64,000 nt of DNA from CAZYVU01 sp964651435 (GTDB taxonomy: Bacteria; Desulfobacterota; Syntrophorhabdia; Syntrophorhabdales; CAYQXL01). The notes under the pieces were generated by a model. It did not search any database and had not been told where the DNA came from. It saw only the letters and a program-made list of their open reading frames with translations. How positions within the stretch are numbered: the stretch's first letter is position 1; the number at the start of each line of letters is the position of its first letter. Made by a program: the position numbers and the translations under genes. Shown here one piece after another: positions 17,576 to 26,476 of this stretch. Location: the NCBI GenBank assembly GCA_964651435.1, contig CAZYVU010000013.1, positions 13,565 to 77,564 of the forward strand. The letters are read 5' to 3'.

Positions 17576-19672
17576 ATGGAGCTTACAGAGATTTTCGGTT
17601 CTAACGTCTTTAGCGACAAGATCATGAAGCAACGGATGCCCAAGGAGGTTTACAAGGCGCTCAAGGAGACAATCGAAAAGGATGTTCCGTTGAGGCCGGA
17701 CGTGGCCGACGTCGTCGCAAACGCCATGAAAGACTGGGCCATAGAGAAAGGTGCGACACACTACACACACTGGTTTCAGCCGCTGACGGGAATCACGGCC
17801 GAAAAACACGATTCCTTCATATCTCCGACGGCAGACGGCGGTATAATAGTTGAATTTTCGGGCAAACAGCTCATTCAGGGCGAGCCCGACGCCTCGTCCT
17901 TCCCGAGCGGCGGCTTACGTACGACTTTTGAGGCGAGAGGGTATACGGCATGGGACTGTACCTCGCCGGCATTCCTTAAGGAGGATGAGAGCGGCAATGT
18001 GACGCTGACGATTCCGACGGCCTTCTATTCTTATTACGGCGAGGCGCTTGACAAGAAAACACCTCTTCTCCGGTCTATGCGGGCCGTCTCGAAGCAGGCC
18101 CTGCGGGTGCTCAAGGCTTTGGGCAACACGACGTCGGCGCGGGTGACGTCGACGGTAGGCCCGGAACAGGAATACTTCCTCGTCGACAAAAAGTACTATT
18201 TGGAGCGTATCGACCTGATGCTGACGGGGCGGACGCTCTTCGGAGCCCCGGCGCCCAAGGGTCAGGAGCTTGAAGACCAGTATTTTGGAGCTATTAAGGA
18301 CAGGGTTTCGGCATACATGCAGGACCTGAACCGGGAGCTCTGGAAGATGGGTATCACATCGAAGACGCAACACAACGAGGTGGCGCCGGCACAGTACGAG
18401 ATGGCACCCATTTTTTCCACGACAAACATAGCGACGGACCACAACCAGCTCGTCATGGAGACGATGCAAAAGGTGGCTTTTCGGCACGACCTGGTCTGCC
18501 TTCTCCATGAAAAACCCTATGCGGGCATCAACGGGTCGGGCAAGCACAACAACTGGTCCCTCTCCACCGACGACGGCGTCAATCTCCTCGATCCGGGCAA
18601 CACGCCCAGCGAAAACGTTCAGTTTTTGCTCTTCTTGAGCGCCCTCATCAAGGCCGTCGACACCCATGCCGATATCCTGCGGGCAACCTGTGCCACCGCC
18701 GGAAACGACCACCGCCTGGGCGCCAATGAGGCGCCACCGGCAATCGTGTCTATCTTCATGGGTGAAGAGTTGACGGATATCCTGGAAAAGATATCGAAGG
18801 GCGAGAAGGTGTCCACAAAGGGCGCCCAATATGTGAACGTCGGTGTAGATACGCTTCCTATGATCCCCAAGGACAACACGGACCGCAACAGAACGTCCCC
18901 CTTCGCCTTCACGGGCAACAAGTTCGAGTTCAGAATGGTCGGATCCGCCCAGTCCATCGCAGGACCCAACGTGGCCCTCAATACCATCGCCGCCCAGGCC
19001 CTGGACGAAATCGCTGCGCGCCTGGAAAAGGCCAAAGATAAGAATGGCGAGGCGGCGGCCATTATCAAGGACATCTACAGGAAGCACGGCAAGGTGATCT
19101 TTAATGGCAATAATTATTCGGAAGAGTGGGTCAGAGAGGCAAAGACGCGGGGCCTTCCAAACGTGGGGAATTCCGTCGATGCCATGAAGGCCTTTGTAAC
19201 GGAGAAGGCCTACAAGCTCTTCGAGGATTACGGAATTTTTTCCCGGAAGGAACTCCATTCCCGCTACGAGATCTATGTTGAGCATTATGCGAAGCAGATC
19301 AATATAGAAGCCCTTGCCGCCATCGACATGGCGGCGAAGCAGTTCATACCGGCGGCCGTTGAGTACGCAACCTTCCTGTCTGACTCCATCGGCAGCTTCA
19401 AGGCGCTGTCTGTTGAGGCGCCGGTCCAGGAAGGCCTGCTCAAAAAGCTTGCGCTACGCCTCGCCTCTGCGTATAAGACCCTGGCAAAACTGGAAGCGGC
19501 GGTAGCCAAGGCGCAGCCGGTGTGCGACACGGTGAAGAAGGCGGCCGGGTACCGGGACGGCGTGGTGCCGCTCATGCAGGCCCTGCGTGCCGATATAGAC
19601 GCCCTGGAAATGATCGTTCCAACGGATATGTGGCCCGTACCGACGTACACGGACCTCTTGTTCAAGCTGTAA
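17576..19672 (+). CDS. glnN: Glutamine synthetase type III
   Basis: A 698-residue enzyme of the GSIII family, which is much longer than GSI (about 470). Evidence includes the N-terminal THWFQPLTG segment with HDSFISP, the glutamate-rich metal site VGPEQEYFLVD, the GSGKHNNWSLST loop and NRTSPFAFTGNKFEFR near the C-terminal part of the active site. It condenses ammonia with glutamate using ATP. The ATG follows AAGAGGAGAAGG. It appears to be monocistronic. GSIII is patchily distributed (Bacteroidetes, cyanobacteria, some anaerobes), so its presence is mildly informative. I see no adjacent PII gene. Confidence 0.94.
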   Translation: MELTEIFGSNVFSDKIMKQRMPKEVYKALKETIEKDVPLRPDVADVVANAMKDWAIEKGATHYTHWFQPLTGITAEKHDSFISPTADGGIIVEFSGKQLIQGEPDASSFPSGGLRTTFEARGYTAWDCTSPAFLKEDESGNVTLTIPTAFYSYYGEALDKKTPLLRSMRAVSKQALRVLKALGNTTSARVTSTVGPEQEYFLVDKKYYLERIDLMLTGRTLFGAPAPKGQELEDQYFGAIKDRVSAYMQDLNRELWKMGITSKTQHNEVAPAQYEMAPIFSTTNIATDHNQLVMETMQKVAFRHDLVCLLHEKPYAGINGSGKHNNWSLSTDDGVNLLDPGNTPSENVQFLLFLSALIKAVDTHADILRATCATAGNDHRLGANEAPPAIVSIFMGEELTDILEKISKGEKVSTKGAQYVNVGVDTLPMIPKDNTDRNRTSPFAFTGNKFEFRMVGSAQSIAGPNVALNTIAAQALDEIAARLEKAKDKNGEAAAIIKDIYRKHGKVIFNGNNYSEEWVREAKTRGLPNVGNSVDAMKAFVTEKAYKLFEDYGIFSRKELHSRYEIYVEHYAKQINIEALAAIDMAAKQFIPAAVEYATFLSDSIGSFKALSVEAPVQEGLLKKLALRLASAYKTLAKLEAAVAKAQPVCDTVKKAAGYRDGVVPLMQALRADIDALEMIVPTDMWPVPTYTDLLFKL

Positions 19673-19801
19673 GAAGATAGAGCGGCCCGGAGGCCGGAGC
19701 GGGTGACCCTCTGCTGCGGCCTCTTTGGCTCCGCTGTCTCGCATAGTACCCTTTCCCCGCCTGGGCCCGCCGGTCCGGCTCGTCCCCTTCCCGATGCTTC
19801 G

Positions 19802-19830
19802 TTGACAAGAGGCCTGTCCCGTGATACTTA
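19802..19830 (+). promoter_or_regulatory. Possible promoter for the NarL-type kinase operon
   Basis: TTGACA at 19802-19807 with TACTTA at 19825-19830 (17-base spacer). Transcription would begin near 19837, only a few bases before the proposed ATG at 19844. The -10 element is weak. Confidence 0.35.
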
Positions 19831-19843
19831 TGGGGGATATTCT

Positions 19844-21715
19844 ATGTTGTCTGTGACAAAAAGAAACAGGAAAAGCAGGAAAAGCGGTGTAACGGCGCCG
19901 GACGACGATGAGGCCCGGCAACTCCTTATCAGTGCCTATGCCGCCCCCGTCTTCCTTGTTGAGCGGGACGGAAAGATCGTCACCGGCAACGGGTGTACCG
20001 GCCAGGGCCCGGACCCTTCGGCGGAGAGTATCGCCGGTCGGCCGGTCTATGATTTTTTCTCCCCGGAAGGGGCCGGCCGCCTGCAGGCTCTGCTGGAAGG
20101 CGTTTTTACCTCCCGTTCGGGCACCCAGTTCCAGGACGAAAGTGAAGGACGGGTCTACGAGTACCGTTTGTGCCCTGTCGCGGGCGGGGACGGCTTAGTG
20201 TCCCGCGTGGCCCTCTTCGGGAGCGATGTGACGGGCCATGTGCAGTTGGAGAACGACCTCAGAGAGAGGGAGGCACGAAACCGCGCCATGGTGGAGGCCC
20301 TCGAGGGGTATGTCTTTGTCTGTTCCAGGGACTATCTCATCGAGTTTATGAACAGGGCCCTCATAAAGCGAACGGGATACGACGGCACGGGGCGGCCATG
20401 TTACGGGGTGCTCCACGGGCGGCCCTCACCCTGCCCCTGGTGCATGAACGACCTTGTCTTCAAGGGCGAAACCCTGCACTGGGAGTTTCATAGCCCCCTT
20501 GACGGACGGTGGTACAATGCCACCAACATCCCTCTCTACCACGCAGACGGCAGGATCTCGAAGCAGTCAATATTTATCGACATTACTGAGCGAAAAATGG
20601 TGGAGGAGGCGCTTCGAAGGAGCGAGGAGCAGTGTAGGCGCTCGGAGGAGCGCTACAAGAGTCTTTTTAATCATGCTGCCGACGCCATCCTGCTTGCCGA
20701 CGCCCAAGGGTCACTGATTGAATGTAACAAGGAGGCCATGAGACTCTTCGGCTGCAGCCGCTCAGAGCTCCTTACCCTCAGTATCGGCGACCTCCATCCG
20801 GTGGAGGACCGGACGCGCATAGAGGCGGTCTTTCAGGAAATCATCGATGCCGGCATCGTCTCTGTTGACGGTGTCTCCATTGTGCGTAGGGATGGGATGA
20901 AGATACCGGTGCAGATTATCGGAAGCCGGGTAGCCCATGAAGGGCAGGTCATGGTTCTGGGGTTTCTTCGGGATATGACGGAGCAGATTGCGGGCCAACA
21001 GGCCCTCGAAAATGCGACGCGGAGGCTGAAATTTCTGTCACAGCGCCTTCTCGAGGTGCAGGAGGAGGAGAGCCGCCACCTTGCGAGGGAGCTGCACGAC
21101 GAGATCGGACAGGCGCTGACGGCCATCAAGATCAATCTGCAGACGGCCCTCCGGTCGGAGGACGAGGGTTTGGGCGATGCCGTTATAGGGGAAAATGTAA
21201 AGCTTGTGGATAAGGTGTTGCAGCAGGTCCGCAGTCTTTCTCTTGAGCTCCACCCGACGATTCTGGACGACCTTGGCCTTCCCGCTGCGCTTCGCTGGTA
21301 TGTGGACTGGGTCTGCCAGCGTTCGGGTATCAGGGGCCACTTCTATGAGCATACGCAGGGCAGGAGGCTTCCGGCGGACGTGGAGACCGTCTGTTTTCGG
21401 ATCGTCCAGGAGGCCCTGACGAACGTTGTCCGTCATGCTAAGGCCTGGGACGCAACCGTTAGGTTAACGGAAGAGGGAGGGACGCTGATTCTCGAAGTGT
21501 CCGATGACGGGGTGGGATTCGATTTGTCCGCCGCCAGGGAGAGGGCCCTCAAGGGAGAGAGCATGGGCCTCCCGGGGATGGAGGAGCGGGCCGTGCTTGC
21601 CGGTGGATATCTCACCGTTGACTCCACGCCGGGGGTCGGCACGTCCATCAGGGCAACCTTTTCCCTACAGGGGAGGAGGGCAAGGGCAAGGAGGTCGAAA
21701 AAGGCAAGGCAATGA
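19844..21715 (+). CDS. PAS-containing NarL-type sensor histidine kinase
   Basis: A soluble kinase of 623 residues counted from the ATG at 19844, which follows GGGGG at 19832-19836. The frame is open back to a GTG at 19703, but that extension looks like untranslated leader. Three PAS-like domains (about residues 25-135, 145-260 and 275-390) are followed by a HisKA_3 dimerisation domain, with the phospho-acceptor histidine in ARELHDEIGQALT, and a HATPase domain (VQEALTNVVRHA, DDGVGFD, GLPGMEERA). The second PAS contains a short cysteine pair (GRPSPCPWC). The stop overlaps the ATG of the following LuxR-type regulator, so the two form a two-component pair. The signal is unknown. Confidence 0.87.
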   Translation: MLSVTKRNRKSRKSGVTAPDDDEARQLLISAYAAPVFLVERDGKIVTGNGCTGQGPDPSAESIAGRPVYDFFSPEGAGRLQALLEGVFTSRSGTQFQDESEGRVYEYRLCPVAGGDGLVSRVALFGSDVTGHVQLENDLREREARNRAMVEALEGYVFVCSRDYLIEFMNRALIKRTGYDGTGRPCYGVLHGRPSPCPWCMNDLVFKGETLHWEFHSPLDGRWYNATNIPLYHADGRISKQSIFIDITERKMVEEALRRSEEQCRRSEERYKSLFNHAADAILLADAQGSLIECNKEAMRLFGCSRSELLTLSIGDLHPVEDRTRIEAVFQEIIDAGIVSVDGVSIVRRDGMKIPVQIIGSRVAHEGQVMVLGFLRDMTEQIAGQQALENATRRLKFLSQRLLEVQEEESRHLARELHDEIGQALTAIKINLQTALRSEDEGLGDAVIGENVKLVDKVLQQVRSLSLELHPTILDDLGLPAALRWYVDWVCQRSGIRGHFYEHTQGRRLPADVETVCFRIVQEALTNVVRHAKAWDATVRLTEEGGTLILEVSDDGVGFDLSAARERALKGESMGLPGMEERAVLAGGYLTVDSTPGVGTSIRATFSLQGRRARARRSKKARQ

Positions 21716-22365
21716 CAAGAAACATCAAGATCGTAATAGCCGACGACCACACTATCGTCCGATCGGGCATACGGTCGCTTCTCGAGAAAATGCAGGGGCT
21801 TGAAGTGGTGGGTGAGGCTGCCGACGGCCGCGAGACCTTGAAGCTGACAAAAGCCATGGAAACGGACATAGCCATTCTGGATATCGCCATGCCCCGTATG
21901 AACGGCATCGAGACGACGAGACGGATACTGAAGGAAAAGCCACGGGTTAAGGTGATTATCCTATCCATGTATGCCAACGAAGAATACGTACTGCAGGCCA
22001 TTCAGGCAGGGGCTTCGGGCTATCTATTAAAGGACGTCGCCACGAGCGAGCTCGAGCTTGCCATCCGGGCTGTAGCGCGGGGCGAAACGTACCTTAGTTC
22101 GGCCGTCTCAAAGCACGTTATCGATTCGTACCGGCGGAGGGTGGCGGAGGAAGGCTTGAGTCCGGAAAAGCTGACGGACAGGCAAAGAGAAATCCTTCAA
22201 CTGATTGCCGAAGGCCACTCGACGAAGGAGATAGCGAGGATCCTTTCGCTGAGCACAAAGACGGTGGAGGCCCACCGGACAGAGCTGATGAAGCGGCTGG
22301 ATGTCCATGACGTCGCCGGCCTCGTGCGGTATGCGGTAAAAACGGGTATTATCACGCCCCAGTAG
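21712..22365 (+). CDS. NarL/FixJ-family response regulator
   Basis: A 217-residue regulator. The receiver (about residues 1-120) has DDH near the N-terminus, the phospho-acceptor in AILDIAMP and the lysine in YLLKDV. The C-terminal LuxR-type helix-turn-helix (about 150-210) is seen in LTDRQREILQLIAEGHSTKEIA and in STKTVEAHRTELMKRL. ATGA overlap with the upstream kinase strongly supports a cognate pair. As a sigma-70-type activator or repressor it could act on nearby genes; the bam operon starts about 0.9 kb downstream, and control of it is a hypothesis only. Confidence 0.92.
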   Translation: MTRNIKIVIADDHTIVRSGIRSLLEKMQGLEVVGEAADGRETLKLTKAMETDIAILDIAMPRMNGIETTRRILKEKPRVKVIILSMYANEEYVLQAIQAGASGYLLKDVATSELELAIRAVARGETYLSSAVSKHVIDSYRRRVAEEGLSPEKLTDRQREILQLIAEGHSTKEIARILSLSTKTVEAHRTELMKRLDVHDVAGLVRYAVKTGIITPQ

Positions 22366-22504
22366 TGATCGGGCAGGGTCCTGGGGCATGGGGGTGTTAG
22401 GGTATTTTTCCTGACAAACTGAGGTATTTACCCTATTCCGTTCGGGCATGTAATCATTTACAATACACTTAGTTAGAGCAACCATGACCGGCATAAGCCC
22501 ACAC

Positions 22505-22558
22505 GAGAGCCGGAGAGCGGGTTTCTTCCCTCTACCCCCCTCCCGCTTCTCCGGTTCT
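22505..22558. other. Long imperfect hairpin between regulator genes
   Basis: GAGAGCCGGAGAGCGGG at 22505-22521 pairs with CCCGCTTCTCCGGTTCT at 22542-22558 with one bulge and a loop of about 20 bases. No T run follows, so it is not a standard terminator. It may end the kinase/regulator transcript or be a structured leader for the receiver gene at 22597. Confidence 0.4.
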
Positions 22559-22596
22559 ACCATAAACTCTCGTTAACGGTGGGGCAATCAAATTCC

Positions 22597-22998
22597 ATGA
22601 TCCGCACGCTCATAGTCGACAACAGCGATATGCTTCTCGACTCACTGGAGCGCTACCTTCGTACTATACCCTCCATCGACGTCGTTGGTCGGGCGCGATC
22701 GGCCGGCGAAGCCATTGCCAAGGTTAAGGATCTAAGCCCTGACCTCGTATTTATCGACCTCCGGATGCCCGAGTGTGACGGCCTTCAGGCCACGCGGGAG
22801 ATAAAGGCATTCGAGAGCCCCCCTGTCGTGATCATCGTTTCACCGGACTCCAACGGCGAATACAGCGCCTCGGCTCAGGCTGCCGGAGCGGACGGACTCA
22901 TCTCGAAGAGGGAGTTCTCCGACCGTGTTATCCCCGTGGTGGAAAGGCTCTACGTGACATTTCCGGGTCCGCGCCTGAAGGTTTCCCCGTCCATTTAG
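22597..22998 (+). CDS. Single-domain response regulator
   Basis: About 133 residues forming a receiver only: acidic residues in IVDNSD, the phospho-acceptor in LVFIDLRMP, a serine in IIVSPDS where many receivers have Ser/Thr, and the lysine in LISKREF. No output domain follows. It could shuttle phosphate or act by protein contact, like CheY or SpoIIR-type relays. The ATG at 22597 is the conventional choice; a GTG at 22579 in the same frame is possible, and neither has a convincing ribosome binding site. The partner kinase is unknown; the NarL-type kinase just upstream is a candidate. Confidence 0.7.
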   Translation: MIRTLIVDNSDMLLDSLERYLRTIPSIDVVGRARSAGEAIAKVKDLSPDLVFIDLRMPECDGLQATREIKAFESPPVVIIVSPDSNGEYSASAQAAGADGLISKREFSDRVIPVVERLYVTFPGPRLKVSPSI

Positions 22999-23222
22999 GG
23001 GCGCCAGGGGCCACGAGGTCCGCGAAAAAAGAGGCCCCATGTGTCTTGAGGCCTGCCTGAAAGGCGTTAAGGTGCGGTACGGGAGGATGATTGCGGGCTG
23101 TCGCCTGGGCCGGGGGTGGAAGGCGCGACCGGGACGGAGCGAAACCCTTTTCGGGGACCCTTCCGAGGGTGGGCCCATGAAAGGTAGATACCTTGTAAAT
23201 TACCGGAATTAATCTTTTTGTC

Positions 23223-23250
23223 TTGACACGGATTCTTCAAAAAATATAAT
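23223..23250 (+). promoter_or_regulatory. Consensus sigma-70 promoter for the bam operon
   Basis: A perfect TTGACA (23223-23228) and a perfect TATAAT (23245-23250) separated by 16 bases, about 45 bases before the SDR start codon, with GGGGGAGG serving as ribosome binding site. The remaining upstream stretch from 22999 holds GC-rich inverted repeats (for example GGGGCC near 23000 with GGCCCC near 23035) that may end the preceding transcript. Confidence 0.85.
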
Positions 23251-23295
23251 ATTACACCTAACTAAATTTTTCACAATCACTTCAGGGGGAGGCCT

Positions 23296-24048
23296 ATGAA
23301 ATTAGAAGGTAAGAACGCTGTAGTAACCGGCGGAGGAAGAGGCGTAGGACGCGCTATAAGCCTTGCATTCGCCAAACAGGGCGCCAACATCGTTGTGAAC
23401 TACACATCAAACAGCAAGGCTGCTGATGAGGTAGTGGCAATGGTGAAGGACCTTGGACGCGGAGCCGTTGCCGTGCAGGGTGATGTGGGCAACGAGGCCG
23501 ACGCCCAGAAGATCGTCGACGCCTGCGTGCAGAATTTCGGCGGTATACACATACTGGTGAACAATGCGGGCATTTCCAAGCCGGCCATGATGCACAAGAT
23601 GTCCGTGGAGGTTTGGGACGAAGTCGTCAACGTCCAGATGAGAGGGCCGTGGCTCATGGCTAAGGCTGCATCGAAGTATTTCATGCAGCAGAACTACGGA
23701 AGAATCATCAATGTCACCTCCGTGGCGGGCGTCGTCGGCACCATCGGCCAGATTAACTACAGCGCTGCCAAGGGCGGGGTCATTTCCATGACCAAGTCCA
23801 TGGCGCGGGAACTGGCCAAATACACCGTAACGGCCAATGTCATTTCCCTGGGTATCGTGACGACGGACATGACGCACACGATCTCTACAGACGAGAAACT
23901 GAAGGAAATCTACACGAAGAGAATTCTCCTCGGCAGATACGCCGAGCCGGAAGATGTGGCGCCGGCTTTTGTTTTCTTTGCCAGCGATGACTCGCAGTAT
24001 ATTACGGGCCAGCTCCTCTGTGTAGACGGCGGTTACGGCATGACGTAA
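23296..24048 (+). CDS. Short-chain dehydrogenase/reductase (FabG-like)
   Basis: A 250-residue classical SDR: the nucleotide-binding TGGGRGVGRA motif near residue 11, NNAG at the end of strand 4, the catalytic serine in VTSVAG, and the YSAAKGG motif carrying the catalytic Tyr and Lys. The terminus VDGGYGMT is typical. It is the first gene after a consensus promoter and directly precedes bamQ and bamA, so a 3-hydroxyacyl-CoA dehydrogenase role in the lower benzoyl-CoA/pimeloyl-CoA pathway is likely by context. A FabG-type 3-oxoacyl-ACP reductase cannot be excluded from sequence alone. Confidence 0.82.
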   Translation: MKLEGKNAVVTGGGRGVGRAISLAFAKQGANIVVNYTSNSKAADEVVAMVKDLGRGAVAVQGDVGNEADAQKIVDACVQNFGGIHILVNNAGISKPAMMHKMSVEVWDEVVNVQMRGPWLMAKAASKYFMQQNYGRIINVTSVAGVVGTIGQINYSAAKGGVISMTKSMARELAKYTVTANVISLGIVTTDMTHTISTDEKLKEIYTKRILLGRYAEPEDVAPAFVFFASDDSQYITGQLLCVDGGYGMT

Positions 24049-24099
24049 GAAGACACGAGGATGCGTGGTTTTTCTCAAAATTCATGAGGAGGTGTTGTA

Positions 24100-25209
24100 A
24101 TGGGTGATGTACCGAAGACAATAAAACAGTGGCAGATGGTACAGCCGACAGTTTTCAACAGGGAGACAAAAGAGACGACCCCGGGAAAGCTGGAACTGGC
24201 CGAAATACCGGTGCCGGAGCTCAAAGAAGGTGAAGTGCTGGTGGAAATTGCCGGTTGCGGTGTGTGCCATACGGACCTTGGCTACTTTTATGACGGCGTG
24301 CCTACTGTCAGCAAGCCCCCGTTGGCCCTTGGCCATGAGATTTCAGGAACGGTCGTCGCCGGAGACGCGGCATGGATCGGCAAGGAAGTCATCATCCCGG
24401 CCGTCATGCCCTGCAGAAAGTGCATCCTCTGCAAGACGGGAAGGGGAAACAGGTGTCTTGCCCAGAAAATGCCCGGTAACTCCATCGGCGTGTATGGCGG
24501 CTTCGCGAGCCACATTCCCGTCCCTACCATCGACCTGTGCGTGGTAGCCGACAAGAAGGGTTATGCCCTTGAGCAGCTCGCTGTTGTTGCCGATGCCGTG
24601 ACGACCCCTTACCAGGCATGCAAGCGTGCCGATCTTCAGCCCGGCGACAACGTCATCGTTATCGGCGCTACAGGCGGCGTGGGCGTTTATATGTCCCAGA
24701 CCGTGAAGGCCCTCGGTGCCAGGAACGTCATCGGTATTGCACGGAACCCGGACAAGCTGAAAAGGGCTCTGGAGTATGGTTGTGACTATACGATCAGCAC
24801 ACTCGATAAGACAAATAAGGACATCGTGGGTGAGTGGAGAAACTATTGTAAGTCCAGGGGCATCGACCAGACAGGCTGGAAGATCTTTGAGGTCACCGGC
24901 TCCAAGGCGGGCCAGGAACTGGCACTTGACCTCCTTTCCTTTGTAGGCAAGCTGATTCTCGTCGGTTTCGGTATGGCGAGGAGCGAATACATGTTCTCCA
25001 AGCTCATGGCCTTCGACGCAGAGGTCATCGGTACATGGGGCTGTCTGCCCGAGTACTACCCGATTGTCCTCGACATGGTGCTCTCCAAGAAGATCGTTAT
25101 CGATCCTTTTGTTGAGGTAAGGCCTATGAGTACGATTGCAGCAACATTTGACGAGATCCACAAGGCGGGTTCCCCTGCTAAGAGGGTTTCCTTGAAGCCG
25201 GACTTCTAA
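24100..25209 (+). CDS. bamQ: 6-hydroxycyclohex-1-ene-1-carbonyl-CoA dehydrogenase
   Basis: A 369-residue zinc-type medium-chain dehydrogenase. The catalytic zinc ligands lie in GCGVCHTDLG and in ALGHEISG, the structural zinc site is the four-cysteine cluster CRKCILCKTGRGNRC, and the Rossmann motif is GATGGVGVY. Overall it resembles Had/BamQ, which oxidises the 6-hydroxy ring intermediate with NAD. The annotation is supported by the next gene, a BamA-type ring hydrolase, and by the dienoyl-CoA hydratase after it. The ATG has a GAGGAGGTG site, and 51 bases separate it from the SDR gene. Confidence 0.88.
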   Translation: MGDVPKTIKQWQMVQPTVFNRETKETTPGKLELAEIPVPELKEGEVLVEIAGCGVCHTDLGYFYDGVPTVSKPPLALGHEISGTVVAGDAAWIGKEVIIPAVMPCRKCILCKTGRGNRCLAQKMPGNSIGVYGGFASHIPVPTIDLCVVADKKGYALEQLAVVADAVTTPYQACKRADLQPGDNVIVIGATGGVGVYMSQTVKALGARNVIGIARNPDKLKRALEYGCDYTISTLDKTNKDIVGEWRNYCKSRGIDQTGWKIFEVTGSKAGQELALDLLSFVGKLILVGFGMARSEYMFSKLMAFDAEVIGTWGCLPEYYPIVLDMVLSKKIVIDPFVEVRPMSTIAATFDEIHKAGSPAKRVSLKPDF

Positions 25210-25240
25210 GCAACAACAAAAATTCTATTAGGAGGAACGT

Positions 25241-26389
25241 ATGGGATTAGAATGGATGCCAAGAGAACATGGAATGAAGGACCATAGCAGGCACACCTCG
25301 GGATGGTGGGGCACCGATGCGCCCTGCACCGTTTACGAGAAGAAGCCCTTGATAGACCCGAAGGGTAATGTTGTACCGGGCCTTTACAGCGCCTGGATCA
25401 GATTGAACAACCCGGCACAGTACAACTCCTATACCACCGAGATGGTGAAGGGTGTTATCGCCGGTTTTGAAAATTCATCGACGGACCGCGAAGTCGTGGC
25501 CGTGGTTTTCACCGGAACAGGCCCCAACGCCTTCTGCACCGGCGGCAACACGAAAGAGTATTCAGAATACTACAGCATGAGGCCGGAAGAGTACGGCTCA
25601 TACATGGAACTCTTCAACAACATGGTGGACAGCATCCTTATGTGCAAGAAACCGGTTATCTGCCGCGTAAACGGCATGAGGGTTGCCGGCGGCCAGGAAA
25701 TCGGCACGGCCTGTGACCTTTCACTGAGCTCCGACCTTGCCATTTACGGCCAGGCCGGTCCCCGTCACGGTTCCGCTCCTGTCGGCGGCGCCTCAGACTT
25801 CCTCCCCTCCTACTTCAGCATTGAAGATGCTATGTGGAGCTGCGTGAGCTGCGAGATGTGGTCTGCCTACAAGATGTCCTGGAAGGGCCTTCTCAGCAAG
25901 GTAGTGCCTGTATTGAAGGACGACAAGGGCGCCTGGGTAAGGAATCCCCAGGTTATCACCGATAAGTTCTTCGATGACGGCCAGATCGTTTTCGGCGAGA
26001 GCAAAGCGGGCCAGGAGGCCAAAGACGCAAGGGCTTGGGTCAACGAGAAACTGAAAAACAACGAATATGACTTCTCGCTCCTCGACGCAGAGGTCAACAA
26101 GATCGTCTGGACCTTCGCAAACCTTTTCCCGGGCTGCCTTATGAAGTCCATCGACGGCATCCGGCAGAAGAAGAAATTCTTCTGGGATACGATGAAGAAC
26201 GACCACAGGTACTGGCTGGCAACAAACATGATGGGAGAGGCATTCCTCGGCTTCGGCGCCTTCAACACCAAGAAGATCACCGGCGTCGACACCATCGACT
26301 TCATCAAGAACCGCCAGCTCATCGCGCAGGGCACCCTGAACAACGAAGCTTACATGGAACAGATTATGGGCAAACCGCAGGCGAAGTAA
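25241..26389 (+). CDS. bamA: 6-oxocyclohex-1-ene-1-carbonyl-CoA hydrolase (ring-opening)
   Basis: A 382-residue crotonase-superfamily enzyme much longer than ordinary enoyl-CoA hydratases (about 260). Diagnostic segments include HSGWW-like SGWWGTDAP near the N-terminus, the oxyanion-hole segments NAFCTGGNTKEYSEYY and GMRVAGGQEIGTACDL, and GPRHGSAPVGGASDFLP. BamA/Oah adds water and opens the ring to 3-hydroxypimelyl-CoA, the step widely used as a marker of anaerobic aromatic degradation. It ends the first bam transcript: a strong terminator follows. The ATG is preceded by AGGAGG. Confidence 0.95.
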   Translation: MGLEWMPREHGMKDHSRHTSGWWGTDAPCTVYEKKPLIDPKGNVVPGLYSAWIRLNNPAQYNSYTTEMVKGVIAGFENSSTDREVVAVVFTGTGPNAFCTGGNTKEYSEYYSMRPEEYGSYMELFNNMVDSILMCKKPVICRVNGMRVAGGQEIGTACDLSLSSDLAIYGQAGPRHGSAPVGGASDFLPSYFSIEDAMWSCVSCEMWSAYKMSWKGLLSKVVPVLKDDKGAWVRNPQVITDKFFDDGQIVFGESKAGQEAKDARAWVNEKLKNNEYDFSLLDAEVNKIVWTFANLFPGCLMKSIDGIRQKKKFFWDTMKNDHRYWLATNMMGEAFLGFGAFNTKKITGVDTIDFIKNRQLIAQGTLNNEAYMEQIMGKPQAK

Positions 26390-26406
26390 TTTCGCTCTGC
26401 ACCCGA

Positions 26407-26431
26407 GGGGGGGTTCATCCCCCCCTTTTTT
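26407..26431 (+). terminator. Rho-independent terminator after bamA
   Basis: Seven G (26407-26413), a TTCAT loop and seven C (26419-26425), followed by six T. It separates bamA from the hydratase gene, which therefore may need its own promoter or rely on readthrough; I see no good promoter hexamers in 26432-26470. Confidence 0.9.
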
Positions 26432-26476
26432 ATTCACCCGGCGTGCGTGAAGTACACGGGTACTTAGGAGGGATCC

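Noticed and set aside
17915..19285. Long antisense open frame across glutamine synthetase
   Set aside because: It is the shadow of a GC-rich gene, shows no domain or start signal, and glnN on the plus strand is unambiguous.
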